Below are positions 9,466 to 18,635 of a stretch of 64,000 nt of DNA, in pieces. Numbering within the stretch: the first letter of the stretch is position 1; every line of letters begins with the position of its first letter. A program made the translations under genes and the position numbers. The stretch lies in assembly GCA_019359275.1 (NCBI GenBank), contig JAHHHP010000014.1, positions 27,351-91,350 on the forward strand, given 5' to 3'. The notes beneath the pieces were generated by a model. The model ran no database searches, was not told the DNA's origin, and was given only the letters and a program-made list of their open reading frames with translations. The stretch comes from Myxacorys chilensis ATA2-1-KO14 (GTDB lineage Bacteria > Cyanobacteriota > Cyanobacteriia > Leptolyngbyales > Leptolyngbyaceae).

Positions 9466-10095
9466 GTGTCGCCTATCACTCGTCCTCTAATCATCGGTGT
9501 CTCCGGCGCGTCTGGACTGATTTACGCTGTTCGCGCTTTGAAGTTTCTGCTGGAAGCAGACTATGCGATCGAACTCGTTGCCTCTAAAGCGAGCTACATG
9601 GTTTGGCAAGCCGAACACACGATTCGGATGCCTGCCGAACCATCGCTGCAAGAAACGTTTTGGCGCGAACAATGCGGCGTGGAACGGGGCGGAAAGCTGA
9701 CCTGTCATCCATGGGGAGACGTGGGCGCAAACATCGCCAGTGGCTCGTTTCGGACATTAGGAATGTTAGTCATTCCGTGTAGCATGAGTACGGCTGCCAA
9801 ATTAGCAGCCGGACTCAGTTCCGATTTGCTGGAACGAGCGGCAGATGTGCAGCTTAAAGAAGGGCGTAAGCTGGTGGTCGTTCCGCGTGAAACGCCCTTT
9901 AGTCTGATTCATCTTAAGAATTTAACGACTTTAGCCGAAGCAGGCGCTCGAATTGTACCCGCGATTCCAGCTTGGTATCACCATCCCAAAACCATTGAGG
10001 ATTTGGTCGATTTTGTGGTGGCTCGTGCGCTCGATCAGTTCGAGATCGATTGTGTCAACGTTGAGCGGTGGAAGGAAACTGAGTCAGAGCTTTGA
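9466..10095 (+). CDS. ubiX: Flavin prenyltransferase UbiX
   Basis: UbiX attaches a dimethylallyl group to FMN to make prenylated FMN, the cofactor of UbiD-type decarboxylases used in quinone synthesis. The 209-residue protein carries the flavoprotein start IIGVSGASGLIYAV, the family block SFRTLGMLVIPCSMST, then AAGLSSDLLERAADVQLKE, VPRETPFSLIHL, and the terminal PAIPAWYHHP and DFVVARALD segments. The start is GTG 9466, 62 bases after the nuclease gene on the same strand, so co-transcription is possible. No ubiD is adjacent. Confidence 0.93.
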   Translation: MSPITRPLIIGVSGASGLIYAVRALKFLLEADYAIELVASKASYMVWQAEHTIRMPAEPSLQETFWREQCGVERGGKLTCHPWGDVGANIASGSFRTLGMLVIPCSMSTAAKLAAGLSSDLLERAADVQLKEGRKLVVVPRETPFSLIHLKNLTTLAEAGARIVPAIPAWYHHPKTIEDLVDFVVARALDQFEIDCVNVERWKETESEL

Positions 10096-10146
10096 CCATT
10101 TTATTTCATCTCTATAAAGTGTTCGACTGCGTTTGCACTGATCACC

Positions 10147-10506
10147 TTACTTAATTTGGTTCAAAAGCTTAAAGTAGTAAGCTACAAACTCAAACTCATC
10201 GGTAGGATTATCAAAGTACTCAAGATGGTCGTCTCGAAATTCTTCTGCCGACGTATTCGTTTCACCTCGCCAGAGCCTCTCCGGTATATCGTTCCACATA
10301 CAAAGCGCTAAGCAAAGAATTCGTATTTTGCACGCTGGCGTTTTATCTAGCTTGTAAACAGTGTAATACTCACCAACTATCAATGCGTGATTATAGTCAT
10401 CTTCATCACCAAGTTGATCTAGCCACTCACAGCTTGCTGTTTTGTGACCTTGAACAATTTGATCAACCAAATGATCAGAAACAAATTGAATTCGTTTTTC
10501 TTGCAT
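10147..10506 (-). CDS. ASCH domain protein
   Basis: This 119-residue protein fits the ASCH fold, a PUA-like beta-barrel thought to bind RNA or act on modified nucleosides. Family marks are the early G-x-K-T-A (QGHKTASCEW), the VGEYYTVYKLDKTPACKIRIL strand pair, and the C-terminal E-x-F-R-D-D-H-x-x-Y-F block. Some relatives of the YqfB group are N4-acetylcytidine amidohydrolases, but this one cannot be assigned that activity from sequence. It is convergent with ubiX and divergent from a possible short reading frame at 10542. Confidence 0.8.
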   Translation of the reverse strand: MQEKRIQFVSDHLVDQIVQGHKTASCEWLDQLGDEDDYNHALIVGEYYTVYKLDKTPACKIRILCLALCMWNDIPERLWRGETNTSAEEFRDDHLEYFDNPTDEFEFVAYYFKLLNQIK

Positions 10507-10541
10507 TTTTAATGCTTCTTCATTTCGAGACTGAATTGTGA

Positions 10542-10700
10542 ATGAAAATTGGCAAAACAGGTTTTAACTTTAACAACAATCCCCTAGCCATTGATTCAAT
10601 TTTGGTAGATGTCACTAATGTACCGCCCGGCAATAACCTAGCGGTTAAACGATTCCATCAACTGATCCTGATCATTGCATGGCTGCAACTAGAATCGTGA
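10542..10700 (+). CDS. Possible 52-residue hypothetical protein
   Basis: An ATG-initiated frame of 53 codons runs from 10542 to a TGA at 10700, starting 35 bases from the divergent ASCH gene. The product starts MKIGKTGFNFNNNPLAIDS and ends with a hydrophobic segment (LILIIAWLQL). There is no clear ribosome binding site and I know no family match. It may be chance. Confidence 0.22.
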   Translation: MKIGKTGFNFNNNPLAIDSILVDVTNVPPGNNLAVKRFHQLILIIAWLQLES

Positions 10701-10762
10701 GCCACCTGTCTGTAGCGCCATGCGATAAGCTGATAACGAGCCTAGTAAACTGCTGATTCCTG

Positions 10763-11395
10763 ATGTCTCTTCTGCGTTTAGTCGTTTTGCTCGTCGTTGT
10801 CGGATTGCTGGCGCTGTTTGCAGTGCAGAATTGGTTTGCCCCAATGCAACTCGTCTTTTTGGGGCTGCGATCGCCCGCCTTTCCTCTACCAATTTGGGTA
10901 TTAGGCGCGATCGCGGCAGGCATCCTCACCACTGTCATCGTCTCAATCCTGTTTAGGCTCAATAGCTTCACTGCCGGACGTTCTGTTCGACGCGCAACCG
11001 CACCTCGCGTTTCATCCGAACCGTCCTCTAGTAGTTATTACACTCCGCCCTCCTACACTCAGTCGGTCGAGTCTCCCCGAACCGCTTGGAAAGCGACTCC
11101 ACCGGAACCATCCTCCACTAGCGAGGACTGGAGCGACGAAGACGCTTCTGACTGGTTTGATGACTCTGACGACTGGACGGACGAACCTCGCGACTCTCGC
11201 TCTTCACCCCGTCGCACCGACTACGAAGTCCGCCAAGAGCCGAAGTCAGGCTCTCGGTCAGGTTCTACTTACTCCTATAGCTATCGCGATCCAGAGCCGC
11301 CAAAAACTAATCCATCTGATGTGGTGGATGCCGATTATCGGGTGATCATTCCCCCTAATCGCAACTTAGATGACGATGATGCTGATCAACGCTAA
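10763..11395 (+). CDS. LapA domain (DUF1049) membrane protein
   Basis: The first 75 residues contain two membrane helices separated by FAVQNWFAPMQLVFLGLRSP and followed by PLPIWVLGAIAAGILTT, which is the pattern of the lipopolysaccharide-assembly LapA/DUF1049 domain. The remaining 135 residues are cytoplasmic or periplasmic, disordered, rich in Ser, Asp, Trp and Arg, and end in a short conserved-looking DADYRVIIPP segment. In proteobacteria LapA helps regulate LPS synthesis; the cyanobacterial role is not established. It sits 42 bases upstream of aroK on the same strand. Confidence 0.75.
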   Translation: MSLLRLVVLLVVVGLLALFAVQNWFAPMQLVFLGLRSPAFPLPIWVLGAIAAGILTTVIVSILFRLNSFTAGRSVRRATAPRVSSEPSSSSYYTPPSYTQSVESPRTAWKATPPEPSSTSEDWSDEDASDWFDDSDDWTDEPRDSRSSPRRTDYEVRQEPKSGSRSGSTYSYSYRDPEPPKTNPSDVVDADYRVIIPPNRNLDDDDADQR

Positions 11396-11437
11396 CCAAG
11401 GCGTCTAAAATTCTAAATTCTTAGTGCTAAATTCTGT

Positions 11438-12037
11438 ATGTTAAACGGTGTTAATCTCTATCTCATCGGCATGATGGGATCTGGCAAAACCACAATTGGG
11501 CGACTGCTCGCCCAGCACTTCGATTATCAATTTATCGACACCGATCAATTCATTGAGCAAGCCACTCGCCAATCGATTCCCGCGATTTTTGATCAATCTG
11601 GAGAACCGGTTTTCCGGCAATTGGAGACGGCGACGCTGGCTGAAGTATGTGCCAGAACGAATAAAGTAATCGCCACAGGAGGCGGAATTGTTCTCAAGCG
11701 CGAGAATTGGAGCTTTCTGCGGCACGGTGTAATCATTTGGATCGAGGTGCCGATCGAGGTGCTGCGATCGCGCCTTCAGAATGACTCGACTCGTCCCCTC
11801 ATACAGCATCAGGACATCCACGAGAAGCTAACTCAGCTATTGAGTGAGCGCCAAGCTCTGTATGCTCAGGCAGATATCAGAATTACTGTAGCTCAGACAG
11901 ATACTGCCGATCAGGTAGCGCGAAAGACCATCGATGCGATCGCTCGGAAATGCGAAGAAAAGCGCCAGTTAGATCAGCAAACCGAACGCTTGAACGCAGA
12001 AATGCCCTTTCAGCTCCATTCGCCCGAAGCCAACTAG
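11438..12037 (+). CDS. aroK: Shikimate kinase
   Basis: Shikimate kinase phosphorylates shikimate in the pathway to chorismate and aromatic amino acids. The 199-residue protein has Walker A GMMGSGKTTIGR at the N terminus, the shikimate-binding FIDTDQFIE (Asp) and EPVFRQLE segments, the TGGGIVL motif, and the lid Arg in RLQNDSTRPLI. The C-terminal 30 residues are charged and extend past the usual end. The start is ATG 11438. It follows the LapA-like gene closely and converges on a GNAT gene with only an 18-base gap. Confidence 0.95.
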   Translation: MLNGVNLYLIGMMGSGKTTIGRLLAQHFDYQFIDTDQFIEQATRQSIPAIFDQSGEPVFRQLETATLAEVCARTNKVIATGGGIVLKRENWSFLRHGVIIWIEVPIEVLRSRLQNDSTRPLIQHQDIHEKLTQLLSERQALYAQADIRITVAQTDTADQVARKTIDAIARKCEEKRQLDQQTERLNAEMPFQLHSPEAN

Positions 12038-12055
12038 ATCCAAGCGCATTAGATC

Positions 12056-12661
12056 CTAAACATTCGTTCTTTTCTCTAGCTTTTTGTGCAACAACATTCG
12101 CTGAGGTTGACCAAACAGGAACGAACTCCATCCACTCTGAGTTTCTTCTACCTGATAGCCAGCCTTAAAGTAAAGCTGTCGCGCTGAATTATTGGTTTCC
12201 AGCACATGTAAATAAATTTCCTGAAATCCCCAGCCTGTCACTATACGATCGCAGGTCGCCAATAACTTCTTGGCAATGCCGCGACCCCGATAGTCTTCCC
12301 GAACCGCTAGGTTAGATAGGTAAGGATAATGATTCGTCCGTACCTGCCACGGACTCTCATTCCGTAATCCAACTTCTACCGTTCCCACCAGACAATCTTC
12401 TTCCGTTCCTGACGATCTTGAGGTATCTACCGCAACTAAGCAGGCGTAGTGAGGCGAAGCAGCCCGCAACCGGCTCCGCAAATCTTCATAAATGCCAACG
12501 CGCATGACCGGAATCAGCCAGCGCAAAAATTCTGGATTGAGCGGAAAGCTGTCTGCTAACACTCCCGCCGCCTCAAACAAATCTTGTTGCCGAATGGCGC
12601 GAACTAGATAATGCGCTTCCGAAAACGATTCTGGTAGATCTTGCTGGTGAGAAATATTCAC
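12056..12661 (-). CDS. GNAT family N-acetyltransferase
   Basis: The 201-residue protein has the GNAT core: strand YLSNLAVREDYRGRGIAKKLL holds the acetyl-CoA binding R/Q-x-x-G-x-G/A motif (REDYRGRGIA), followed by IYLHVLETNNSARQLYFKAGY, the usual motif B. The N-terminal half (AAGVLADSFP) also fits. The acceptor substrate cannot be told from the sequence. It is convergent with aroK and lies downstream of psbT on the same strand, separated by the psbT terminator. Confidence 0.88.
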   Translation of the reverse strand: MNISHQQDLPESFSEAHYLVRAIRQQDLFEAAGVLADSFPLNPEFLRWLIPVMRVGIYEDLRSRLRAASPHYACLVAVDTSRSSGTEEDCLVGTVEVGLRNESPWQVRTNHYPYLSNLAVREDYRGRGIAKKLLATCDRIVTGWGFQEIYLHVLETNNSARQLYFKAGYQVEETQSGWSSFLFGQPQRMLLHKKLEKRTNV

Positions 12662-12724
12662 GTCGCTGCTACAGAGAACTCAATATCTCAGGTTTAGTGT
12701 AGACCCTAGACTCAAAATCTGCTC

Positions 12725-12768
12725 AAAAAATAGCCTGCCTAGCTAAACATATCAGCGCTAGACAGGCT
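12725..12768 (-). terminator. Rho-independent terminator after psbT
   Basis: On the minus strand, AGCCTG and CTAGC segments pair with GCTAG and CAGGCT across one mismatch, followed by a run of six T (12730 to 12725). It lies 22 bases after the psbT stop and should end the psbB-psbT transcript. Confidence 0.75.
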
Positions 12769-12790
12769 TCAATAGTCGGGCGTCTTCGCC

Positions 12791-12886
12791 CTATTTGCCA
12801 ATCCGAGGCGGTTCCCGGAAGGCGATCGCAAAAAAGAGTACGCCTAGTGCCAAGGCAAGAATGAGAATGTAAGCAACGCTTTCCAT
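12791..12886 (-). CDS. psbT: Photosystem II protein T
   Basis: This 31-residue gene encodes the small single-helix subunit PsbT, located near the PSII dimer interface beside CP47. The translation begins [15 protein letters not shown], crosses the thylakoid membrane once and ends in FREPPRIGK, which is the PsbT pattern. The 96-base frame runs from ATG at 12886 to TAG at 12791. It lies 94 bases downstream of psbB on the same strand, the conserved psbB-psbT order of cyanobacteria and plastids, with a strong hairpin between the two genes. Confidence 0.97.
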   Translation of the reverse strand: MESVAYILILALALGVLFFAIAFREPPRIGK

Positions 12887-12928
12887 ATCAGAATGTCCTA
12901 GTGACTTTAGTTCAGTCTAACGAAATTC

Positions 12929-12971
12929 AGAAGGTCTAATCGAGATGTAAACATTCCCGATTAGACCTTCT
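12929..12971 (-). promoter_or_regulatory. 14-bp perfect hairpin between psbB and psbT
   Basis: Two perfectly complementary 14-base arms (12929-12942 and 12958-12971) are separated by a 15-base loop, starting 9 bases after the psbB stop. No T-run follows on the minus strand, so it looks more like an mRNA-stabilising or processing element within the psbB-psbT transcript than a strong terminator. Confidence 0.6.
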
Positions 12972-12980
12972 AAACAACCT

Positions 12981-14513
12981 TTACACAGGCTCTTTCCGAC
13001 GAGTAGACTTGTCTCCCAACTTCTGGAAGAAGCCCCACTCGACTTGCTCTTCTGACATATCTGGGTCGATACCCGCAAACACATCCCGGAAGATGGTGCG
13101 AGAACCATGCCAAATATGACCAAAGAAGAAGAGCAGCGCAAACACCGCATGACCAAAGGTAAACCATCCTCTAGGACTGGTGCGGAACACACCATCCGAG
13201 TTAAGGGTTTCACGATCGAATTCAAACGGCTCGCCTAGCTGAGCAGAACGGGCATAGCGCTTCACAACAGCCGGATCGCTGATCGTTTGACCATCGAGCT
13301 TGCCGCCGTAGAAACTTGCCGTGACGCCAGCTTGTTCAAAGCTATACTTCGATTCCGCCTTACGGAACGGAATGTCAGCCCGAATCACGCCATCTTCGTC
13401 CTGAAGCACAACAGGGAAGTTCTCAAAGAAGTTCGGCAGACGGCGAACAGACAGCACGCGACCTTCGCTATCTTTGAACACCGGATGCCCGAGCCAGCTT
13501 TGAGCAATACCATCTCCCTTGTTCATCTGACCAGTACGGAACAAACCACCTTTTGCGGGGCTGTTACCAACATAGTCGTAGAACGCTAGTTTCTCAGGGA
13601 TCTGCTCGTATGCCTGTTGCATGCTTGCACCATCGGCAATGTCGTTTTGAACCCGACGCTCAATTTCCTTCCCGAAATAGCCACTATCCCATTGATAGCG
13701 AGTCGGACCAAATAGCTCGACCGGAGTGGTTGCGTTTCCGTACCACATCGTGCCTGCCACAACAAACGCCGCGAAGAATACCGCCGCGATACTGCTTGCC
13801 AAAACGGTCTCGATATTACCCATTCTCAAGGCTCTATAGAGACGCTCAGGTGGGCGCACGCTCAGGTGAAATAGTCCAGCAATAATCCCGACTACACCCG
13901 CTGCAATGTGGTGAGCCACGACGCCACCTGGATTGAATGGGTTAAATCCGGCTGGACCCCATTCTGGCGCGACAGGCTGCACATGCCCGGTCAATCCGTA
14001 GGCATCAGACACCCACATGCCTGGACCAAACAACCCAGTTAGGTGAAATGCTCCGAACCCGAAGCAAAGTAATCCCGACAGGAACAAGTGAATTCCGAAC
14101 ATTTTCGGCAAGTCCAATGCAGGCTCACCCGTACGGGGATCTCTGAAGAGTTCTAAATCCCAGTAAACCCAGTGCCAGCAAGCCGCTAAGAACAACAGAC
14201 CCGACAGAATGATGTGCGCGATCGCAACCCCTTCAAATGACCAATAGCCAGGGTCTGTAAAACTCTCACCCGTGATGCTCCAGCCCCCCCAAGATGAGGT
14301 AACTCCTAAACGCGACATGAACGGCAGCACAAACATGCCTTGCCGCCACATCGGGTTTAGAACTGGATCGCTGGGATCAAAGATCGCAAGCTCGTAAAGC
14401 GCCATTGATCCTGCCCAGCCCGCAACAAGTGCGGTGTGCATCAAGTGAGTTGCAATCAACCGTCCTGGATCATTAATCAAGACGGTGTGAACTCTATACC
14501 AGGGTAGTCCCAT
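12981..14513 (-). CDS. psbB: Photosystem II CP47 chlorophyll apoprotein
   Basis: CP47 is the inner antenna of photosystem II; it binds about 16 chlorophylls and passes energy to the reaction centre. The 510-residue protein begins [18 protein letters not shown] and has six membrane helices with chlorophyll-ligating His residues, the long lumenal loop E with the [13 protein letters not shown] and [14 protein letters not shown] regions, and a C-terminal [14 protein letters not shown] tail. The start has a strong AGGAGGAG ribosome binding site. It is the first gene of the psbB-psbT unit and is divergent from the ferredoxin-psbM unit. Confidence 0.99.
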   Translation of the reverse strand: MGLPWYRVHTVLINDPGRLIATHLMHTALVAGWAGSMALYELAIFDPSDPVLNPMWRQGMFVLPFMSRLGVTSSWGGWSITGESFTDPGYWSFEGVAIAHIILSGLLFLAACWHWVYWDLELFRDPRTGEPALDLPKMFGIHLFLSGLLCFGFGAFHLTGLFGPGMWVSDAYGLTGHVQPVAPEWGPAGFNPFNPGGVVAHHIAAGVVGIIAGLFHLSVRPPERLYRALRMGNIETVLASSIAAVFFAAFVVAGTMWYGNATTPVELFGPTRYQWDSGYFGKEIERRVQNDIADGASMQQAYEQIPEKLAFYDYVGNSPAKGGLFRTGQMNKGDGIAQSWLGHPVFKDSEGRVLSVRRLPNFFENFPVVLQDEDGVIRADIPFRKAESKYSFEQAGVTASFYGGKLDGQTISDPAVVKRYARSAQLGEPFEFDRETLNSDGVFRTSPRGWFTFGHAVFALLFFFGHIWHGSRTIFRDVFAGIDPDMSEEQVEWGFFQKLGDKSTRRKEPV

Positions 14514-14876
14514 TGACTACTCTCCTCCTAATAAATTACGTCTACTGCAACGCTTCTTTCAGCCTTTTGTTAAAAGTGCCGGATATTGGTAAATTTACCA
14601 GACTAGAGCCGACTTCTAACCGGGCCATGTCTGCCTCTTAATACTCTCCCCTTGGAAGTATGTAGACAGGTTGACCCTGTATTTGGGAAAATCAAAGTGT
14701 ATAAAGAAGTGTAACCAGTGTTAGAGGCGATTGCAAGCAAGTCTAGTTTGCCTGAGCAATTGATAAACGTTACACTTGAGCTGTTAATATTTCTTAACTT
14801 TCAGACATACTAACTACATTCACGTCTCTTTGTTCGATTGTCCTAACGAGTCCCGTTTCTTTGAAGAGCGACCCTT
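14514..14876. promoter_or_regulatory. Divergent promoter region between psbB and the ferredoxin gene
   Basis: This 363-base gene-free stretch must hold promoters for psbB (minus) and fdx-psbM (plus). The psbB ribosome binding site (AGGAGGAG) lies just upstream of its ATG. Toward fdx, TTGATA near 14760 and TTAATA near 14783 are possible -35/-10 boxes. No regulator site could be identified with confidence. Confidence 0.45.
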
Positions 14877-15269
14877 ATGCAGCCAGTAAACTCTGACCTT
14901 CAATCTGCTAACGATGATTTACCATCCCCCGAAGCTGAGATAGTTCAAGAGCCTTCAAAATCCAGCTTCCAATCTGCCAGCATCACATTTGTGAAGGAAG
15001 ACAAAGTCGCTTTTGCCACCCAAGGCGCGAATTTACGCCTCAAAGCGATCGAGAACAACATTGACCTATACACCTTCACTGGCAAAATGATGAACTGTGG
15101 TGGATACGGTCAGTGCGGGACGTGCATTGTTGAGGTTGTTGAAGGTATGGAAAACCTTTCTCCTCGTACCGATGTTGAGAATCGTAAACTTAAAAAGAAG
15201 CCAGAGACCTATCGTTTGGCATGTCAGACGCTAGTCAATGGCCCGGTTAGCGTTAAGACAAAACCTTAG
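14877..15269 (+). CDS. [2Fe-2S] plant-type ferredoxin with N-terminal extension
   Basis: The protein carries electrons through a [2Fe-2S] cluster. The four ligands fit C-x4/5-C-x2-C ([12 protein letters not shown]) and a distal Cys in [12 protein letters not shown]. It has a roughly 35-residue hydrophilic N-terminal extension ([12 protein letters not shown]) before the beta-grasp domain begins at SITFVKEDK. It is not the main photosynthetic PetF, since the sequence around the cluster differs ([10 protein letters not shown]). Its position next to psbB and immediately before psbM suggests a link with photosystem II biogenesis or the redox state of the thylakoid, but that is inference. Confidence 0.88.
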   Translation: MQPVNSDLQSANDDLPSPEAEIVQEPSKSSFQSASITFVKEDKVAFATQGANLRLKAIENNIDLYTFTGKMMNCGGYGQCGTCIVEVVEGMENLSPRTDVENRKLKKKPETYRLACQTLVNGPVSVKTKP

Positions 15270-15317
15270 TGGTATTCTGTAAAGTGTTGATGCAGCAGTT
15301 AGGAAGGACTGATTTTT

Positions 15318-15431
15318 ATGCAAGTTAACGATTTAGGATTTGTTGCCACCATTCTGTTTGTGCTGGTTCCCAGCGTTTTCTTGTTGATTCTTTACATTCA
15401 AACCGCCAGCCGTCAAGCCGACGACAAGTAG
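15318..15431 (+). CDS. psbM: Photosystem II protein M
   Basis: The 37-residue product starts [18 protein letters not shown], forms one membrane helix and ends [10 protein letters not shown], matching PsbM, which lies at the monomer-monomer interface of PSII dimers. The frame runs from ATG 15318, 48 bases after the ferredoxin stop, to TAG at 15431. An AGGAAGGA ribosome binding site lies about 10 bases upstream. It is probably co-transcribed with the ferredoxin. Confidence 0.97.
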   Translation: MQVNDLGFVATILFVLVPSVFLLILYIQTASRQADDK

Positions 15432-15540
15432 AAGTTGATTGCAACTTCACTAAATCTATACTCTAAGCGCCGAGAATCGATTGTGCGATTGGCTTTGCCA
15501 AGCTCGAAGGATCGCGGCGCTTTTTCGATGGAACCCGCAA

Positions 15541-15891
15541 CTACTTGGAGCTACCAGCATCGGGTGCGGTTCCTTCAGCAATGGTGGAGTGAGTTGTATC
15601 CCCCTCCAAATTTTTCAGAAATGCTTGAATCCGCATTCTGCAAATGTAAGGCCATCCTCCATTTGCCTCAATATCTTTTAGCAAAGCATAAAGCGCTTGC
15701 CGATTATTGGGCAACGAGTCCTGGAACAGCCCTTCGCTGATCTCACGATGCAGACTTTCCAAGAATCTGAGCAAAGACAGTAGCTCTAACGTTTCTCCTC
15801 GGGATTCTCCCGCAATCTGCTTAACTGACTTTCTAATTTGTTCTAGCTCTGGTGATTCTCCTATCACTCTAGGCTCTGCGTCATAACTCAT
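15541..15891 (-). CDS. Conserved hypothetical protein
   Basis: The 116-residue product is helical and acidic at the N terminus, with a core LELLSLLRFLESLHREISEGLF followed by a segment NRQALYALLKDIEANGGWPYICRMRIQAFLKNLE. I know no characterised family. The start ATG at 15891 has AGAGGATAAAG upstream, a fair ribosome binding site, and the composition is protein-like; plus-strand frames over the same bases are not. It is convergent with psbM. Confidence 0.65.
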   Translation of the reverse strand: MSYDAEPRVIGESPELEQIRKSVKQIAGESRGETLELLSLLRFLESLHREISEGLFQDSLPNNRQALYALLKDIEANGGWPYICRMRIQAFLKNLEGDTTHSTIAEGTAPDAGSSK

Positions 15892-16338
15892 AAATCTTTA
15901 TCCTCTGAAACATTGACCGTGGTTTTACAGACTAGGGCAATGGTGACCAAACTGATTTAGAGTACCTTATTTCGATTTGTAAAATGTGCTTGACGAAAAC
16001 TAGCTGTGCAAATTGCTGAAGGTAGCTGAAATGGGGCAATTTTTTTAGAAATCTGTTTTACAAAATTGGATTCTTAAAAAGTTTACTAAAGTCTGTAAAA
16101 TGCTATGAGAGGTTTGATTTGAATCATCTTCAGAATTTATAGAAATTCCATCACACCTGACAGCCGCTTAGGGATTTTTCCTGACACTTATGGCACGAAA
16201 TCTGAGATGTCATTTTTCAAGGAGTAACCGCTTTGTCAAGGCGGTGATTAAGGTCATACCCCTTCCTTACTGTCAGATAATGTCAGACCGACCCGAACGC
16301 ACTGCTAGGACTTTTTTACATTGACTTTGAGGTTGACC
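15892..16338 (+). promoter_or_regulatory. Upstream region of psbO
   Basis: The 447-base stretch between a divergent hypothetical gene and psbO has no gene. A direct repeat of TGTCAGA lies at 16271-16277 and 16281-16287, one helical turn apart and about 50-70 bases upstream of the psbO start. CTGACA also occurs near 16155 and 16180. These could be regulator or promoter elements, but none was matched to a known site. Confidence 0.35.
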
Positions 16339-17169
16339 ATGAGGTATCGCGCTTTAATCGTCACATTTTTGGCATTTTGCCTAAGTGTGCTAACTGCTTG
16401 TAGTGAAGCTCCCGCCGCTAGTACGGAAGGGTTAACCTATGAGCAAATCCGAAATACAGGATTGGCTAACTCCTGTCCACAACTCGAAGAAACGTCTCGC
16501 GGTTCGCTTCCGCTTGACAGCAGCAAAACCTATTCTATTAACAACTTGTGCTTGCAGCCGACCACTTTCTTTGTCAGAGAGGAAAGCTCAAACAAGCGCA
16601 GGGAAGCTGAGTTCATTCCTGCTAAAGTGATGACTCGCTACACATCGTCAATTGATGCAGTGTCAGGCAAATTGAAGATCAACTCCAATGGGAGCCTGAC
16701 GTTTGTTGAGGAAGACGGGCTTGATTTCCAACCTGTTACTGTTCAGCTACCGGGTGGAGAGCGGGTTCCATTTCTATTTACCATTAAAGGTTTAGTGGCG
16801 ACTAGCGAACCAGGTTCAGGAAACATTAATACGTCTACTGATTTGACGGGTGAATTCCGCGTTCCGTCTTACCGGACATCTAACTTCCTTGATCCAAAGG
16901 GTCGTGGCTTAACGACTGGCTACGATAATGCGGTCGCTCTACCAGGAGGAGGTGCGGACAGCGACCAACTGCTAAAAGAGAATGTCAAGCAGTTTCAGTT
17001 GGACAAAGGAGTGATTTCTTTACAAGTTGCTAAAATCGACAGCGCCACTGGAGAAATTGCAGGAACGTTCGAGAGTGTCCAGCCTTCTGAAACCGACATG
17101 GGATCTCACGCCGCAAGTGATGTGAAAATTCGTGGACTGTTCTACGCACAAGTTGCGCCTGAAGTTTGA
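16339..17169 (+). CDS. psbO: Photosystem II manganese-stabilising protein PsbO
   Basis: PsbO is the 33-kDa lumenal extrinsic protein that stabilises the Mn4CaO5 cluster. The 276-residue product has a signal peptide with a lipobox-like VLTACSEA, then the mature start LTYEQIRNTGLANSCPQLEE. The pair of cysteines (NSCPQ and NNLCLQP) that form the conserved disulfide is present, as are FTIKGLVATSE, GEFRVPSYRTSNFLDPKGRG and the GIFE-type C-terminal strands. The ATG at 16339 has GAGG 8 bases upstream; a TTG at 16321 is less likely. A terminator follows at 17248. Confidence 0.98.
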   Translation: MRYRALIVTFLAFCLSVLTACSEAPAASTEGLTYEQIRNTGLANSCPQLEETSRGSLPLDSSKTYSINNLCLQPTTFFVREESSNKRREAEFIPAKVMTRYTSSIDAVSGKLKINSNGSLTFVEEDGLDFQPVTVQLPGGERVPFLFTIKGLVATSEPGSGNINTSTDLTGEFRVPSYRTSNFLDPKGRGLTTGYDNAVALPGGGADSDQLLKENVKQFQLDKGVISLQVAKIDSATGEIAGTFESVQPSETDMGSHAASDVKIRGLFYAQVAPEV

Positions 17170-17247
17170 TGCTTCAGTAGTGACAAGGTGTTCTGTTGCA
17201 AGTCGTTAAGTTTGTAAGTAGAACGTTAGATTAATACTCTGATTTTT

Positions 17248-17272
17248 GGGGCTTTCAACTAGCCCCTTTTTT
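17248..17272 (+). terminator. Rho-independent terminator of psbO
   Basis: GGGGCT pairs with AGCCCC around a 7-base loop, followed by six T residues. It lies 79 bases after the psbO stop. Confidence 0.85.
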
Positions 17273-17691
17273 ATTACTTAAATTTATTGCTTAAATCTCT
17301 ACAGAACCTTCTAGATGGAGTCCTCCTAGAGTAGGAGCGTCTTATCAAGCACTTAATGGATACAACCTATTCACGACTTCATATCTCAGTGGAAATGCAG
17401 TTGTAAGTATTCAGGGCAAAGAAATAAGTTTGAATTAATACAACTAGCTTCAGTAGCCCCCTAGCTGTAGAGTCTGTTGAGTTTTAAGAATAGAACGTTT
17501 TTGACCGTGATTAGCGCAGAGCGCAATTTCGGAAAAAATGACTTTGCCAAGCTCTCCACGATCGCGTCAGCCTTCCTCGATTCCAACCTTGTGTCACCGC
17601 TAGGCGCTGTGTGTTGCAGCACAATTCTCAGCGCGAGCATCGACATGAGTTGACGTAATGTTAGCGACTGCTCTACCCACTGAACTTCGTC
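17273..17691. other. Gene-free stretch between psbO and sigF
   Basis: These 419 bases hold no recognisable gene. A 61-codon minus-strand frame (17461-17646) has no family resemblance. The sigF promoter should lie near the right end, but no clear box is visible. Confidence 0.4.
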
Positions 17692-18468
17692 ATGCCAAAT
17701 TTTGTTGCAGGTGAATTGAGGAGTGAAACTCTACACCGTTTGCGAGACTATCAAGTTGCTCCTTCCTCGGAGACTCGCAATCAGCTTGTAGAACTTAATT
17801 TTGGGTTAGTCCGAAAAGAAGCTCATCACTGGACTAATCAATGTACAGAAAGCTATGAGGACCTGCTCCAAGTTGGGTGCATTGGGTTAATTCGAGCCGT
17901 TGAGCGCTTCGATATTTCTAAAGGACACGCCTTTAGTTCTTTCGCAATTCCTTACATTCGAGGTGAAATTCAGCACTACCTCCGAGATAAAAGTCCATCA
18001 GTTCGTATTCCTAGGCGTTGGCAAGCCTTGCAGCGGCAAGCGGTGTGGATGATTCGAGAATTTCAGTCAGAACAGCACCGTCATCCGAGTGATCTTGAAA
18101 TTGCCGAAGCGTTAGAGATTCCGCTCGTGGAGTGGCAAGATATCAAACTTGCGTCTCAAAATCGATCGCTGTTGAGTCTAGATGCCCCGATCGGTGATGA
18201 AGATGAAGGAACCGCCTCTTTAGGCGATCTTGTACCTGACACCCAATACCGTAGTTTTCAACTTGCTCAAGAAGACCAACTTCGGCTTCAACAGGCACTC
18301 GTTCAGCTAGAAATGCGGACACGACAGGTTATCGAGTTTGTCTTTTTATATGACTTAACTCAGAAAGAGACGGCAGAGCGGTTAGGAATTAGTGCCGTAA
18401 CCGTTTCTCGACAAGTCAAGAAAGGATTGAATCTGCTTCAAAACTTGATGACGGTTGCTGAAGAATAG
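17692..18468 (+). CDS. sigF: RNA polymerase group 3 sigma factor, SigF type
   Basis: The 258-residue sigma factor has region 2 (ESYEDLLQVGCIGLIRAVERFD, then FSSFAIPYIRGEIQHYLRDK), region 3 (HPSDLEIAEALEI) and region 4 with a helix-turn-helix (TQKETAERLGISAVTVSRQ). It lacks region 1, as expected for group 3 alternative sigma factors. In Synechocystis, SigF is needed for pilin expression and motility; extending that here is inference, though the next gene encodes a lipoprotein with a PilP-like domain. No anti-sigma gene is adjacent. Confidence 0.9.
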   Translation: MPNFVAGELRSETLHRLRDYQVAPSSETRNQLVELNFGLVRKEAHHWTNQCTESYEDLLQVGCIGLIRAVERFDISKGHAFSSFAIPYIRGEIQHYLRDKSPSVRIPRRWQALQRQAVWMIREFQSEQHRHPSDLEIAEALEIPLVEWQDIKLASQNRSLLSLDAPIGDEDEGTASLGDLVPDTQYRSFQLAQEDQLRLQQALVQLEMRTRQVIEFVFLYDLTQKETAERLGISAVTVSRQVKKGLNLLQNLMTVAEE

Positions 18469-18635
18469 GCTGTCTTAATTAGGTGAAATCACTAAGATAT
18501 TCCTCCGTGCTATCCAAACATGCGGATTTTTCATGACGCGAATTGTTTGTCGCAAATTCATCGTGTAGTAATAAAAATGTCAAGGACGGGCATACTTTGG
18601 CAAAGGTCATTGGAGTAGAGTTTTGGGGATAGGAA

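Noticed and set aside
17461..17646. 61-codon minus-strand frame between psbO and sigF
   Set aside because: No ribosome binding site and no protein-like pattern.
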